Assembly (NCBI GenBank): GCA_031549195.1
Contig: JAVBQF010000013.1
Coordinates: 1 to 7,583, forward strand
DNA length: 7,583 nucleotides
Direction: 5' to 3'
Origin: JAVBQF01 sp031549195
Lineage (GTDB): Bacteria > Bacillota_I > Bacilli_A > RF39 > UBA660
The notes beneath the pieces were generated by a model, which was not told the origin of the DNA, ran no database searches, and saw nothing but the letters and a program-made list of their open reading frames with translations. Below, piece after piece: positions 1 to 6,132 of this stretch; positions within the stretch are counted from its first letter, which is position 1, and every line of letters begins with the position of its first letter. Position numbers and translations under genes: made by a program.

Positions 1-1198
1 ATACATATATGTTATTATTTAGTAGTTCATCCTTAACACTATTTACAAATTCTTCACTACTCATACGTTCTTCATTTAATTCAATTATTGACTTAAAGAA
101 CTGTAATTTAGCTTCTGTCGTATTTTTATTAGCTTTTGTTAAATCTTTCTTTTCTTTATACGCCCAGTGAGAAGCAAGCCCATTTTCGGCAATTTCATCC
201 ATGGAGTAAGTTCTTATCTGAATTTCATATAAATACCCATCCACTCCAAGAACCGTAGTATGAAGAGATCTATATCCATTACTTTTAGGCATTGCAATAT
301 AGTCTTTAAATCTATTGGGAATAGGCCTAAATCTTGAATGAATAATACCAATTATAGAGTAACATTCTGCATCATCATTTACAAGTATACGAAGTGCTAG
401 TAAATCGTATATATCGCTGAATTTTCTTCCTGTTTCTAGCTTTTTATAAATACTATAAATACTTTTACTTCTTCCTTTTATTTCATGTGCAATTCCATGT
501 TCTGTAAGCATTCCACTTACAGTATTTAACATTTCAGTAACAGCAGTATCTCGCTCTAATTTAGTCGTATTGAGTCTTTCTGCAATATCATAGAAAACAT
601 CTGCTTTTAAGTAGCGTAGTGATAAATCTTCTAATTCACTTTTAATTTTATGAATTCCTAATTGATGCGCTATTGGAGTTATTATTTCCAAAGTTTCATT
701 TGCAATCTTTTTTTGTTTCGCTTCTGGTAGTGACCAAAGCGTTCTCATATTGTGAAGCCTATCTGCTAGTTTTATTATAATAACTCTAACATCTTCACTC
801 ATTCCAACAATTATCTTTTTATAATATTCAACCAAAGCTTCATTCTCAGTTGAAAAATGCATCTTGCTAATCTTTGATACACCATCTACTAGACTAGCAA
901 TATCTTTGTTAAATGTATCTTCTAATTCTTGCTTAGTGACATTACAATCTTCTATAACGTCATGTAAAAGACCAGCACAAAGAGTATCACTATCAGCATA
1001 CACTGATGTAAGTATTATCGCAGTATTTAAAGGATGAAGAATATAAGGTTCTCCACTAACTCTAAATTGACCTTCATGTTTTGTTAAAGCATACTCATAA
1101 GACCTTTTAATCTTCTCAATATCCTTTTCCTTAGTTATATAAGTTTTAGCTTTTTCCAACAGGTCTTCAATTGTATATGATTTTTTTTCTTTTGTCAT
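1..1198 (-). CDS. rel: Bifunctional (p)ppGpp synthetase/hydrolase Rel, C-terminus cut by window edge
   Basis: This gene encodes the long RelA/SpoT-homologue enzyme that makes (p)ppGpp from ATP and GDP/GTP and hydrolyses it again, in the cytosol and on starved ribosomes. I translated 399 residues from the ATG at 1198 before the left edge. The HD hydrolase domain (about residues 25-190) keeps its expected metal residues: H55 in HPL, H79-D80 in LLHDVIED and D146 in LADRLHN. The synthetase domain (about 235-350) keeps R243 in GRSKS, D265 in IYDLLALR, NGYRSLHT and E325 in EIQIRT. The RFKD motif at 296-299 is the type found in bifunctional, manganese-dependent Rel/SpoT rather than RelA. The visible part ends where the TGS domain begins, so the TGS, helical and ACT regions lie outside. 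The start is 13 bases after the comN stop, behind a weak GGGTG site, which suggests co-transcription and perhaps translational coupling. No disabling substitution is seen. Confidence 0.96.
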   Translation of the reverse strand, partial: MTKEKKSYTIEDLLEKAKTYITKEKDIEKIKRSYEYALTKHEGQFRVSGEPYILHPLNTAIILTSVYADSDTLCAGLLHDVIEDCNVTKQELEDTFNKDIASLVDGVSKISKMHFSTENEALVEYYKKIIVGMSEDVRVIIIKLADRLHNMRTLWSLPEAKQKKIANETLEIITPIAHQLGIHKIKSELEDLSLRYLKADVFYDIAERLNTTKLERDTAVTEMLNTVSGMLTEHGIAHEIKGRSKSIYSIYKKLETGRKFSDIYDLLALRILVNDDAECYSIIGIIHSRFRPIPNRFKDYIAMPKSNGYRSLHTTVLGVDGYLYEIQIRTYSMDEIAENGLASHWAYKEKKDLTKANKNTTEAKLQFFKSIIELNEERMSSEEFVNSVKDELLNNNIYV

Positions 1199-1211
1199 AA
1201 TAATACACCCA

Positions 1212-1496
1212 CTAAATTATTTCTACATCCTCAAAGTTTGCTTCTCTTTTTGATTCTTCTAATTTCTTTTTCATATATTTTTCTATTTCTATATTATCTG
1301 TATTAAGAATATCGTCGACCATCTCAGATAAAGTAAAGCCTTTTACATTAGCCCATTTTATCTGTACCAAATAATTCCATATATCTTCCTTCTTTATATA
1401 CGTAATATTATTTCTTCTTAACTCATTTATTTTAGTATTCAAAGCTGGAGTTACTCTTTTATATAAATCTACAACATTAGTTATTCCAAAGTCCAT
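1212..1496 (-). CDS. comN: ComN-like post-transcriptional regulator family protein (94 aa)
   Basis: This small soluble protein resembles the ComN/YrzD family of Bacilli, in which B. subtilis ComN acts post-transcriptionally on the comE late-competence operon and associates with DivIVA at the poles. The resemblance rests on the pattern K-(E/K)-D-(I/V)-W-x-(Y/F)-L, here KKEDIWNYL, then a Trp-containing segment and LSEMVDDILNT, followed by a charged C-terminal helix. No membrane segment is present. I chose the ATG at 1496: it has AGGTGGAG four bases upstream, whereas an upstream in-frame ATG at 1523 has no Shine-Dalgarno site and overlaps the predicted -10 element. The gene is first in an apparent operon with rel. 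The family call comes from motif memory, not a search. The role here is unknown, because no competence genes are in view, so the symbol is provisional. Confidence 0.72.
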   Translation of the reverse strand: MDFGITNVVDLYKRVTPALNTKINELRRNNITYIKKEDIWNYLVQIKWANVKGFTLSEMVDDILNTDNIEIEKYMKKKLEESKREANFEDVEII

Positions 1497-1500
1497 AACT

Positions 1501-1508
1501 CTCCACCT
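1501..1508 (-). promoter_or_regulatory. Ribosome binding site that fixes the comN start
   Basis: On the minus strand this reads AGGTGGAG, four bases before the ATG at 1496. It is a strong match to the Bacilli Shine-Dalgarno sequence and selects that ATG over the in-frame ATG at 1523. Confidence 0.75.
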
Positions 1509-1525
1509 CACAAAATCATACATTA

Positions 1526-1554
1526 ATTATATATTAATTATTAACAATATTAAA
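1526..1554 (-). promoter_or_regulatory. Candidate vegetative promoter of comN-rel
   Basis: A perfect TATAAT -10 lies at 1531-1526 on the minus strand. A weak -35, TTTAAT at 1554-1549, precedes it by 17 bases. The predicted start near 1519 gives a leader of about 22 bases that contains the comN ribosome site. The surrounding DNA is very AT-rich, so the -35 assignment is uncertain. Confidence 0.5.
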
Positions 1555-1575
1555 GCTATTTTGCTTTTACTTTAC

Positions 1576-1599
1576 AATAAAAAGAGGAGTATACTCCTC
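1576..1599 (-). terminator. Rho-independent terminator of murC
   Basis: The perfect 16-base palindrome at 1584-1599 can form a GAGGAG/CTCCTC stem with a TATA loop. On the minus strand it is followed by TTTTTATT. It lies about 55 bases after the murC stop and upstream of the comN promoter, so it separates the two transcription units. Confidence 0.72.
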
Positions 1600-1655
1600 G
1601 GTTCCTTCATATATTCAATAAATATATATTCTTTTTCAGTAATTTATTATAGTCT

Positions 1656-2957
1656 TTATTTTATTAATTCTTCATATTTATTCTTAAGTGTATAAATATC
1701 CTTACAACTCATAAAACAAATTACTGCATTTTTATGTTTCAATAGCATATTAGCATCATCATCTGTTATTCTTTCACAGTTATTTAATTTCTCTCTTATT
1801 AGATGAGAGTTTATTGAAGGATAATCTTCTTGTCTTTCTCTATCACAATAAACATCTGTAACATATGATTTATCAGCTAACTTTAATGCCTCTACAAACC
1901 CTGGCCACAATTCTTTTGTTCTAGAATAAGTATTAGGTTTAAACACTGCCACAAGCTCTTTATCAGGATATTTTTGTCTTGCCGCTTCCAGTGTTACTTT
2001 AACCTCAGTTGGATGATGAGCATAATCATCAATTGTAACAACATCCTTAATAACAGTCTCTTTAAATCTTCTTTTAGCACCTTTAAATTCAGTAATATAT
2101 TTATGTATTTTTCCTTGTGCAATACCATAATTGTTACACACTATTATTGCCGCAAGTGCATTTAATATCATGTGCTTCCCAAATAAAGGAAGATCAAAAT
2201 GACCATATAAGGTTCCGCTCATGTATACATCAAATGTACTCCCTAAATCATTTAATGTTACATTTTTCGCAACTACATCATTATTATCTTCAAATCCATA
2301 ATAAACAACTTTACTATTGTAATGAACTTTCCTAACATTTTCGTTATCACCACATACAATAGAAAGTTTTGATTTATTAGCAAGAGTCTCAAATGTATTT
2401 ATTATATCTTCGATTCCATTATAGCATTCAACATGCTCAAGCTCTATATTAGTAATTATAGTAATAGTTGGATGATACGCTAAAAAGTGTTTATTATATT
2501 CATCTGCTTCAAGCACAAATATTTTATTATCCGCCAAAGCATGGCCAGTACCATCACCAACAAAATAATTACATCCTAAAGTATTGTTAATTATATTACT
2601 TATAAGTAAGCTTGTAGTAGTTTTACCATGAGTACCAGAAACACAAATAGTCTCAAACAATTTTGTAACATCTCCTACAACTTCATTGTATTCTTTTAAT
2701 GTAAGTCCAAGTTCTGTTACTCTTTTAAGCTCTGGATGATCTTTTCTAACAGCCTTAGAATAAGTGACTATAGTATCACTATCTAATTCATTATTTCCAT
2801 CATAACATATCTTTATTCCCCTACTATCCAATCCTTCTTGGGTAAATTTATAATCCTTAGCATCATCATATCCAGATACACTATTACCTAAGTCAAAAAG
2901 TATATTAGCTAAAGTAGACATACCAGCTCCTTTTATACCAATGCAATAATATTTCAT
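1656..2957 (-). CDS. murC: UDP-N-acetylmuramate--L-alanine ligase MurC
   Basis: MurC is the cytosolic ligase that joins L-alanine to UDP-MurNAc using ATP, the first step of the peptidoglycan stem peptide. The 433 residues equal the usual family length. The N-terminal nucleotide-sugar domain begins GIKGAGMS (7-14), the form also seen in lactic-acid-bacteria MurC. The ATP P-loop is SGTHGKTTTS (107-116). EADEYNKHF (150-158) and TNIELEH (169-175) belong to the central catalytic domain, followed by KGAKRRF (292-298). DDYAHHPTE (310-318) marks the C-terminal amino-acid-binding domain, followed by FKPNTYSRT (339-347), where the commoner form is FQPHxxxRT. The start has AGAAGG upstream at good spacing. 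The gene appears monocistronic: its own promoter lies in the divergent region and a terminator follows. It lies apart from murB and ftsQ on the same strand, which may reflect a broken dcw cluster. No frameshift is seen. Confidence 0.96.
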   Translation of the reverse strand: MKYYCIGIKGAGMSTLANILFDLGNSVSGYDDAKDYKFTQEGLDSRGIKICYDGNNELDSDTIVTYSKAVRKDHPELKRVTELGLTLKEYNEVVGDVTKLFETICVSGTHGKTTTSLLISNIINNTLGCNYFVGDGTGHALADNKIFVLEADEYNKHFLAYHPTITIITNIELEHVECYNGIEDIINTFETLANKSKLSIVCGDNENVRKVHYNSKVVYYGFEDNNDVVAKNVTLNDLGSTFDVYMSGTLYGHFDLPLFGKHMILNALAAIIVCNNYGIAQGKIHKYITEFKGAKRRFKETVIKDVVTIDDYAHHPTEVKVTLEAARQKYPDKELVAVFKPNTYSRTKELWPGFVEALKLADKSYVTDVYCDRERQEDYPSINSHLIREKLNNCERITDDDANMLLKHKNAVICFMSCKDIYTLKNKYEELIK

Positions 2958-2981
2958 AACATAACCTTCTTCCTAATATAT

Positions 2982-2987
2982 ATTATA
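2982..2987 (-). promoter_or_regulatory. Candidate -10 element for murC
   Basis: TATAAT is read on the minus strand 25 bases before the murC ATG, just upstream of its AGGAAGAAGG ribosome site. Only a weak -35 (TTATGA, 18 bases upstream) can be proposed. Confidence 0.42.
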
Positions 2988-3048
2988 CAATACTTTAGTA
3001 ATGTATCATAATAATTTGTTCCAGTTTACAAAGTAATAGCTATATTTA

Positions 3049-3077
3049 TTGACATCTATCATTATCAAAAGTACAAT
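3049..3077 (+). promoter_or_regulatory. Strong sigma-A-type promoter of the CPBP/phosphoesterase operon
   Basis: A consensus TTGACA at 3049-3054 is followed by exactly 17 bases and TACAAT at 3072-3077. The predicted start near 3084 gives a leader of about 26 bases ending in GGAGGT at 3101-3106. This is the best-matching promoter in the window and is divergent from murC. Confidence 0.78.
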
Positions 3078-3109
3078 TAGAATATAATTAAATAGATAAT
3101 GGAGGTCTT

Positions 3110-3808
3110 ATGAATTTAACAAATGAAACTAAAAAATATATAAAGTTTATCTGTATGTTTATAATGTTTTTTATATATCCAGTTTTTAAATACATACCTA
3201 TATCACTTTATGATTCTATAAATATTGATAGTAAAGTTACTTCTATAGTTCTAACTATTTTTGCTGAGATTATATTTTCTGGAATTATACTTGCTGTGTA
3301 TTTTGAAGATATTAAAACACAACTAAAAGATTTCAAAAAAAACTTTATGAAGTATATGGATAGTGGCTTTAAATATTGGATTGCTGGAGTTGGATTAATG
3401 GCTGTATCAAATATAGTTATTAAGCTATTTACGACAAGTACAGTAGCGAATAATGAACAAAGTGTACAGAACATTATCGAATCAGTACCATATCTTGCTT
3501 TTATAATGACAACATTCTTAGCACCATTCATAGAAGAAATGATTTTTAGGAAAGCTTTCAAAGATGTTATTCATAGTAAATGGGCATATATCTTGATGAG
3601 CGGATTAGTATTTGGTGGATTACATGTTGTTTTATCTTTCAAATCATTAACTGATATCTTATATATAATTCCATATAGTAGTCTCGGTCTTGCTTTTGCA
3701 TACTCCTATTATGAAACAAAAAATATATTTACAACAATTGTATATCATATGCTACACAATGGAGCATTAACTATTATCTCCTTAATAGCACTTGGAGCCT
3801 TATTATGA
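3110..3808 (+). CDS. CPBP-family intramembrane glutamic/metalloprotease (Abi/CAAX family)
   Basis: This 232-residue membrane protein belongs to the CPBP (Rce1-like, Pfam Abi) family of intramembrane endopeptidases. About six or seven hydrophobic segments are visible, near 11-29, 44-64, 88-107, 125-140, 158-176, 183-200 and 205-230. The family motifs occur in order and intact: EEMIFR with E142, E143 and R147; FGGLH with F168 and H172; and HMLHN with H213 and N217. It should therefore be catalytically competent. Relatives in Bacteria process peptides, confer bacteriocin self-immunity or control anti-sigma factors; nothing here identifies the substrate. It starts at an ATG four bases after GGAGG, behind a strong promoter. 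Its TGA stop overlaps the ATG of the next gene in ATGA, indicating translational coupling. No bacteriocin gene is seen nearby, so immunity is not supported. Confidence 0.9.
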   Translation: MNLTNETKKYIKFICMFIMFFIYPVFKYIPISLYDSINIDSKVTSIVLTIFAEIIFSGIILAVYFEDIKTQLKDFKKNFMKYMDSGFKYWIAGVGLMAVSNIVIKLFTTSTVANNEQSVQNIIESVPYLAFIMTTFLAPFIEEMIFRKAFKDVIHSKWAYILMSGLVFGGLHVVLSFKSLTDILYIIPYSSLGLAFAYSYYETKNIFTTIVYHMLHNGALTIISLIALGALL

Positions 3809-4719
3809 TTAGTCGCCGTGAAAAAAACGAACAAATTGCCAAAGATATTGTAGAAGAAGAAATTAAAGGTAATATCAAAAAGTACTCAATTGTAATATTA
3901 AAAATATTGTCAGTAATATTAGTTATATTTGTTCCACTATTCATATATATGAGATACTTTGCAACGAGTGGTATAATAGTTAAAGAGACTGCTCTATATT
4001 ATGAAAATCTAGAAGAAGACATGAGTGGAATAAAAATAGTACAATTTAGTGATTTAAATTATGGAAGTACTGTTTTTAAAAAAGAGGTTGATATTCTCAT
4101 AAATAAAATTAATACAATTAATCCTGATATAGTCTTATTTACTGGAGATTTAATAGCAAATAATTATACTTTAAAAGAAGATGAATCAGAATACTTAATA
4201 AAAAAGTTAAATAGCATAAATGCTAAAATTGGTAAATACGCTGTTTTTGGTGATAATGATGATGAAGTTTTCACAAAGATACTTAATAGCACCAACTTCA
4301 TAGTATTAAATAATAGTTATGATTCGGTCTATTATCAAAGCTATATACCTCTATTAATTGTAGGGATAAATTCTAGTTCACCTGATTTAGGCAAAGCATA
4401 TGAATATTATAGTGATGATGAAAATGATAAAAATGTATTTAATTTAACAATAATGCATGAACCAGATACAACAAGTGATATATTAGCTAATATAGGTCCT
4501 AACTTAATATTGGCAGGACATTCATTAAACGGCAGTATACGTCTACCCTTTATTGGTTGCTTAAATAAAGGGAAAGGTTATCAAAAATATTGCGAACCCT
4601 ATTATGAAATTAATAGTACAACTAAATTGTATATATCCTCTGGTATTGGTACTAACAATTTAAAATTTAGATTTTTAAATAAGCCAAGCATTAATTTATT
4701 TAGAATAAGAAAAAAATAA
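3805..4719 (+). CDS. Membrane-anchored metallophosphoesterase-like protein with degenerate active site
   Basis: The 304 residues comprise a charged N-terminus (1-27), one transmembrane helix (about 28-48) and a calcineurin-like phosphoesterase domain (about 74-300). Positive charges before the helix suggest a cytosolic N-terminus and an external domain. All five motif positions can be found, but several are changed: SDLNYG (82-87) replaces SDxHxG, so D83 is kept and His is N85; GDL (114-116) is kept; GDND (149-152) replaces GNHD, losing the catalytic His; HEPD (218-221) keeps H218; and GHSLNG (238-243) replaces GHxHxG, keeping H239 but losing the second His. Activity may thus be lost, mononuclear or altered. 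The frame is open and full length, with no sign of decay. Its ATG overlaps the protease stop, with a TTGGAG site inside the protease gene. The substrate is unknown. Confidence 0.85.
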   Translation: MISRREKNEQIAKDIVEEEIKGNIKKYSIVILKILSVILVIFVPLFIYMRYFATSGIIVKETALYYENLEEDMSGIKIVQFSDLNYGSTVFKKEVDILINKINTINPDIVLFTGDLIANNYTLKEDESEYLIKKLNSINAKIGKYAVFGDNDDEVFTKILNSTNFIVLNNSYDSVYYQSYIPLLIVGINSSSPDLGKAYEYYSDDENDKNVFNLTIMHEPDTTSDILANIGPNLILAGHSLNGSIRLPFIGCLNKGKGYQKYCEPYYEINSTTKLYISSGIGTNNLKFRFLNKPSINLFRIRKK

Positions 4720-4738
4720 CTTTAACAAAGTTATTTTT
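4712..4738. terminator. Bidirectional hairpin between convergent genes
   Basis: A perfect 12-base inverted repeat with an AAC loop is flanked by A-runs on the left and T-runs on the right, so it could act as an intrinsic terminator on either strand. It contains both stop codons, the phosphoesterase TAA at 4717-4719 and the aminopeptidase TAA at 4733-4731. Only one G-C pair is present, so its strength is uncertain. Confidence 0.62.
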
Positions 4739-5846
4739 CTATGTAATTTAATTTTTTCAATTCTTCTAGTACAAATACTCCATCTTTGCGGATTAGCACA
4801 TCATCAAAGTATAATTCTCCCCCACCATATTCTTCTCTTTGAATTAATACCAAATCCCAATGTATTGAGGAATCATTGCCATTATAACTCTCTTTGTATG
4901 CAGATCCTGGAGTAAAGTGAATACTTCCTTTTATCTTCTCATCATACAATATATCACCCATAGGATATAATACTTTTGGATTTAATCCAATTGCAAATTC
5001 TCCAACATACCTACTACCATCATCTGTATCAAATATTTCATTTAATCTTTTATCTTTATTAGGTTCGCTACTAGTAGCGTTAATTATTTTACCATCTTTA
5101 AATTCTAGTGATATGTTTTCAAAAGTCTCTCCTCTATATAGTGTTTTTGTATTATAAGCTATTTTACCATTAACACTATTTTTCAATGGTGCAGTAAATA
5201 TCTCACCATCTGGTATATTTTGCTCACCAACACATGGAATAACTGGCATCCCTTTGATAGAAAAACTTATATCTGTATCTTTACCAACTATTCTTACTCT
5301 CTCGGTTTTTTCCATCAATTGTTTTAAAGGTTTTATAAATTCATTCATTCCTATATAATCAAAAGACATTACATCAAAAGAAAAGTCCTTAAATTGTAGT
5401 GTAGGCATACCTGCTTTATAACTATCAAGTGTTGAAGGATAATTAAGTAATATCCATTTTCTTTTATTGATCATCTCTTCCCGGATAGAATAAACCGCTT
5501 TAGAAATCTTTCTAATAGTTTCCTCTGCTATATTTTTATCTTCATAATCATTAATATTATATTTTATATGAATATAGGTGTCAAAATTATCAATTTCAAA
5601 CTGCATATAACCTTTTATAATTTTAATTCTATCTTCATTAGTAGTCTCTTTCAATAAAGACTCTATTATAGGATCTTCATTTTTTGCAAAAACTATTGCT
5701 CTTTTTTCAGTTAATTTTTTAATAAGGGCAATTACTAAGTCATTGCATTCGCTACTTTGGTATGTAATTAGTACCCTTTCCTTTTCTTTAACTTTTAAAG
5801 AGTAATTTACAATCATATTAGCTAGTTTAATTATCTTATCATTCAT
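4731..5846 (-). CDS. M29-family (AmpS/PepS-type) metal-dependent aminopeptidase
   Basis: This cytosolic exopeptidase removes N-terminal amino acids from peptides, using two divalent metal ions, in peptide turnover and nutrition. Residues are numbered from the upstream ATG at 5858 (375 residues). The C-terminal catalytic half carries the M29 signature: PDGEIFTAP with E219, YVGEFAIG with E287, GSIHF with H314 followed seven residues later by Y321, and SIHWD with H333 and D335. These correspond to the metal ligands and catalytic Tyr of the family. There is no signal peptide or membrane segment, and length is normal. I prefer the start at 5846, giving 371 residues: GGTGA lies four bases upstream, equivalent to good Shine-Dalgarno spacing, whereas the ATG at 5858 has AAGGA only two bases away. 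The gene is monocistronic, convergent with the phosphoesterase operon and divergent from the small Tyr-rich gene. Confidence 0.9.
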   Translation of the reverse strand: MNDKIIKLANMIVNYSLKVKEKERVLITYQSSECNDLVIALIKKLTEKRAIVFAKNEDPIIESLLKETTNEDRIKIIKGYMQFEIDNFDTYIHIKYNINDYEDKNIAEETIRKISKAVYSIREEMINKRKWILLNYPSTLDSYKAGMPTLQFKDFSFDVMSFDYIGMNEFIKPLKQLMEKTERVRIVGKDTDISFSIKGMPVIPCVGEQNIPDGEIFTAPLKNSVNGKIAYNTKTLYRGETFENISLEFKDGKIINATSSEPNKDKRLNEIFDTDDGSRYVGEFAIGLNPKVLYPMGDILYDEKIKGSIHFTPGSAYKESYNGNDSSIHWDLVLIQREEYGGGELYFDDVLIRKDGVFVLEELKKLNYIEK

Positions 5847-5849
5847 ATA

Positions 5850-5878
5850 TTCACCCATTATCCTTATTTACATAAAAT
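5850..5878 (+). promoter_or_regulatory. Candidate promoter of the 69-residue protein gene
   Basis: TTCACC at 5850-5855, 17 bases, then TAAAAT at 5873-5878. The predicted start near 5885 falls directly before the ribosome site, giving a very short leader. The -35 overlaps the start region of the divergent aminopeptidase gene. Confidence 0.45.
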
Positions 5879-5885
5879 ATTATTG

Positions 5886-5891
5886 AGGAGG
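5886..5891 (+). promoter_or_regulatory. Ribosome binding site that fixes the small-protein start
   Basis: AGGAGG lies six bases before the ATG at 5898. An upstream in-frame TTG at 5883 directly abuts this site and has none of its own, so the ATG is the start. Confidence 0.85.
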
Positions 5892-5897
5892 ATTCAT

Positions 5898-6107
5898 ATG
5901 CATCCATATAATAGTATACCATATTTTAATTACAATATGCGAAGAGGACATAGTGGGGATAGATTTTTTGGTGGAGGATTACTTTTACCATTTTTACTTG
6001 GAGGAATAGCGGGTGGTGCTATTGCAAGAAGCAATTATTATCCGTATTATCCGCCATATCCAATGTATCCACCATATCAAACATATTATAATAACTTTTA
6101 TTATTAA
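5898..6107 (+). CDS. Small Gly-rich, Tyr/Pro-tailed protein of unknown function (69 aa)
   Basis: I do not recognise this protein as a named family. Three parts are visible: an N-terminus rich in Tyr, Asn and Arg (1-22); a Gly-rich hydrophobic stretch (23-43, FFGGGLLLP then FLLGGIAGGA) long enough to cross or lie in a membrane; and a tail (46-69) with 11 Tyr and 6 Pro, including the near-repeat YPPYPMYPPY. The only basic residues in or after the hydrophobic stretch are R22 and R44 at its edges. Similar Gly/Tyr/Pro compositions occur in spore-coat or surface-associated proteins of Firmicutes, but composition alone is weak evidence and no sporulation gene is in view. That it is a real gene is supported by a perfect AGGAGG site, a candidate promoter and a terminator immediately after the stop. 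It stands alone between minus-strand genes. Confidence 0.82.
   Translation: MHPYNSIPYFNYNMRRGHSGDRFFGGGLLLPFLLGGIAGGAIARSNYYPYYPPYPMYPPYQTYYNNFYY
5913..5921 (-). promoter_or_regulatory. Candidate extended -10 promoter for the M29 aminopeptidase
   Basis: TGGTATACT on the minus strand fits the extended -10 pattern TGnTATAAT with one mismatch. No convincing -35 is seen. Transcription from near 5906 would give a leader of about 60 bases to the ATG at 5846. The element lies inside the first codons of the divergent small gene. Confidence 0.33.
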
Positions 6108-6132
6108 AGCAGGAGTACCTGCTTATTTTTTT
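6107..6132 (+). terminator. Intrinsic terminator after the small-protein gene
   Basis: A seven-base stem, AAGCAGG with CCTGCTT, and an AGTA loop are followed on the plus strand by ATTTTTTT. The stem overlaps the stop of the small gene (6105-6107) and that of ftsQ (6125-6123). On the minus strand the downstream T-run is poor, so it probably works mainly for the plus-strand gene. Confidence 0.78.

Noticed and set aside
1974..2335. Two plus-strand open frames of 63 and 72 codons
   Set aside because: They lie wholly within murC on the opposite strand, have no ribosome site of note and give low-complexity protein; they are shadows.
2927..2939. GIKG at the MurC N-terminus as an abnormal nucleotide-binding loop
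   Set aside because: The same form is common in MurC of lactic acid bacteria, so it is normal family variation.
3208..3561. A 117-codon minus-strand open frame
   Set aside because: It is antisense to the CPBP protease gene, whose motifs are intact, and has no supporting signals.
3806..3808. TGA read as Trp (Mollicutes code), extending the protease
   Set aside because: Conserved Trp positions use TGG and none of the genes contains an internal TGA, so the standard code applies and ATGA is a normal overlap.
3110..3808. CPBP protease as bacteriocin immunity protein
   Set aside because: No bacteriocin precursor, double-glycine leader or transporter gene is visible in the window.
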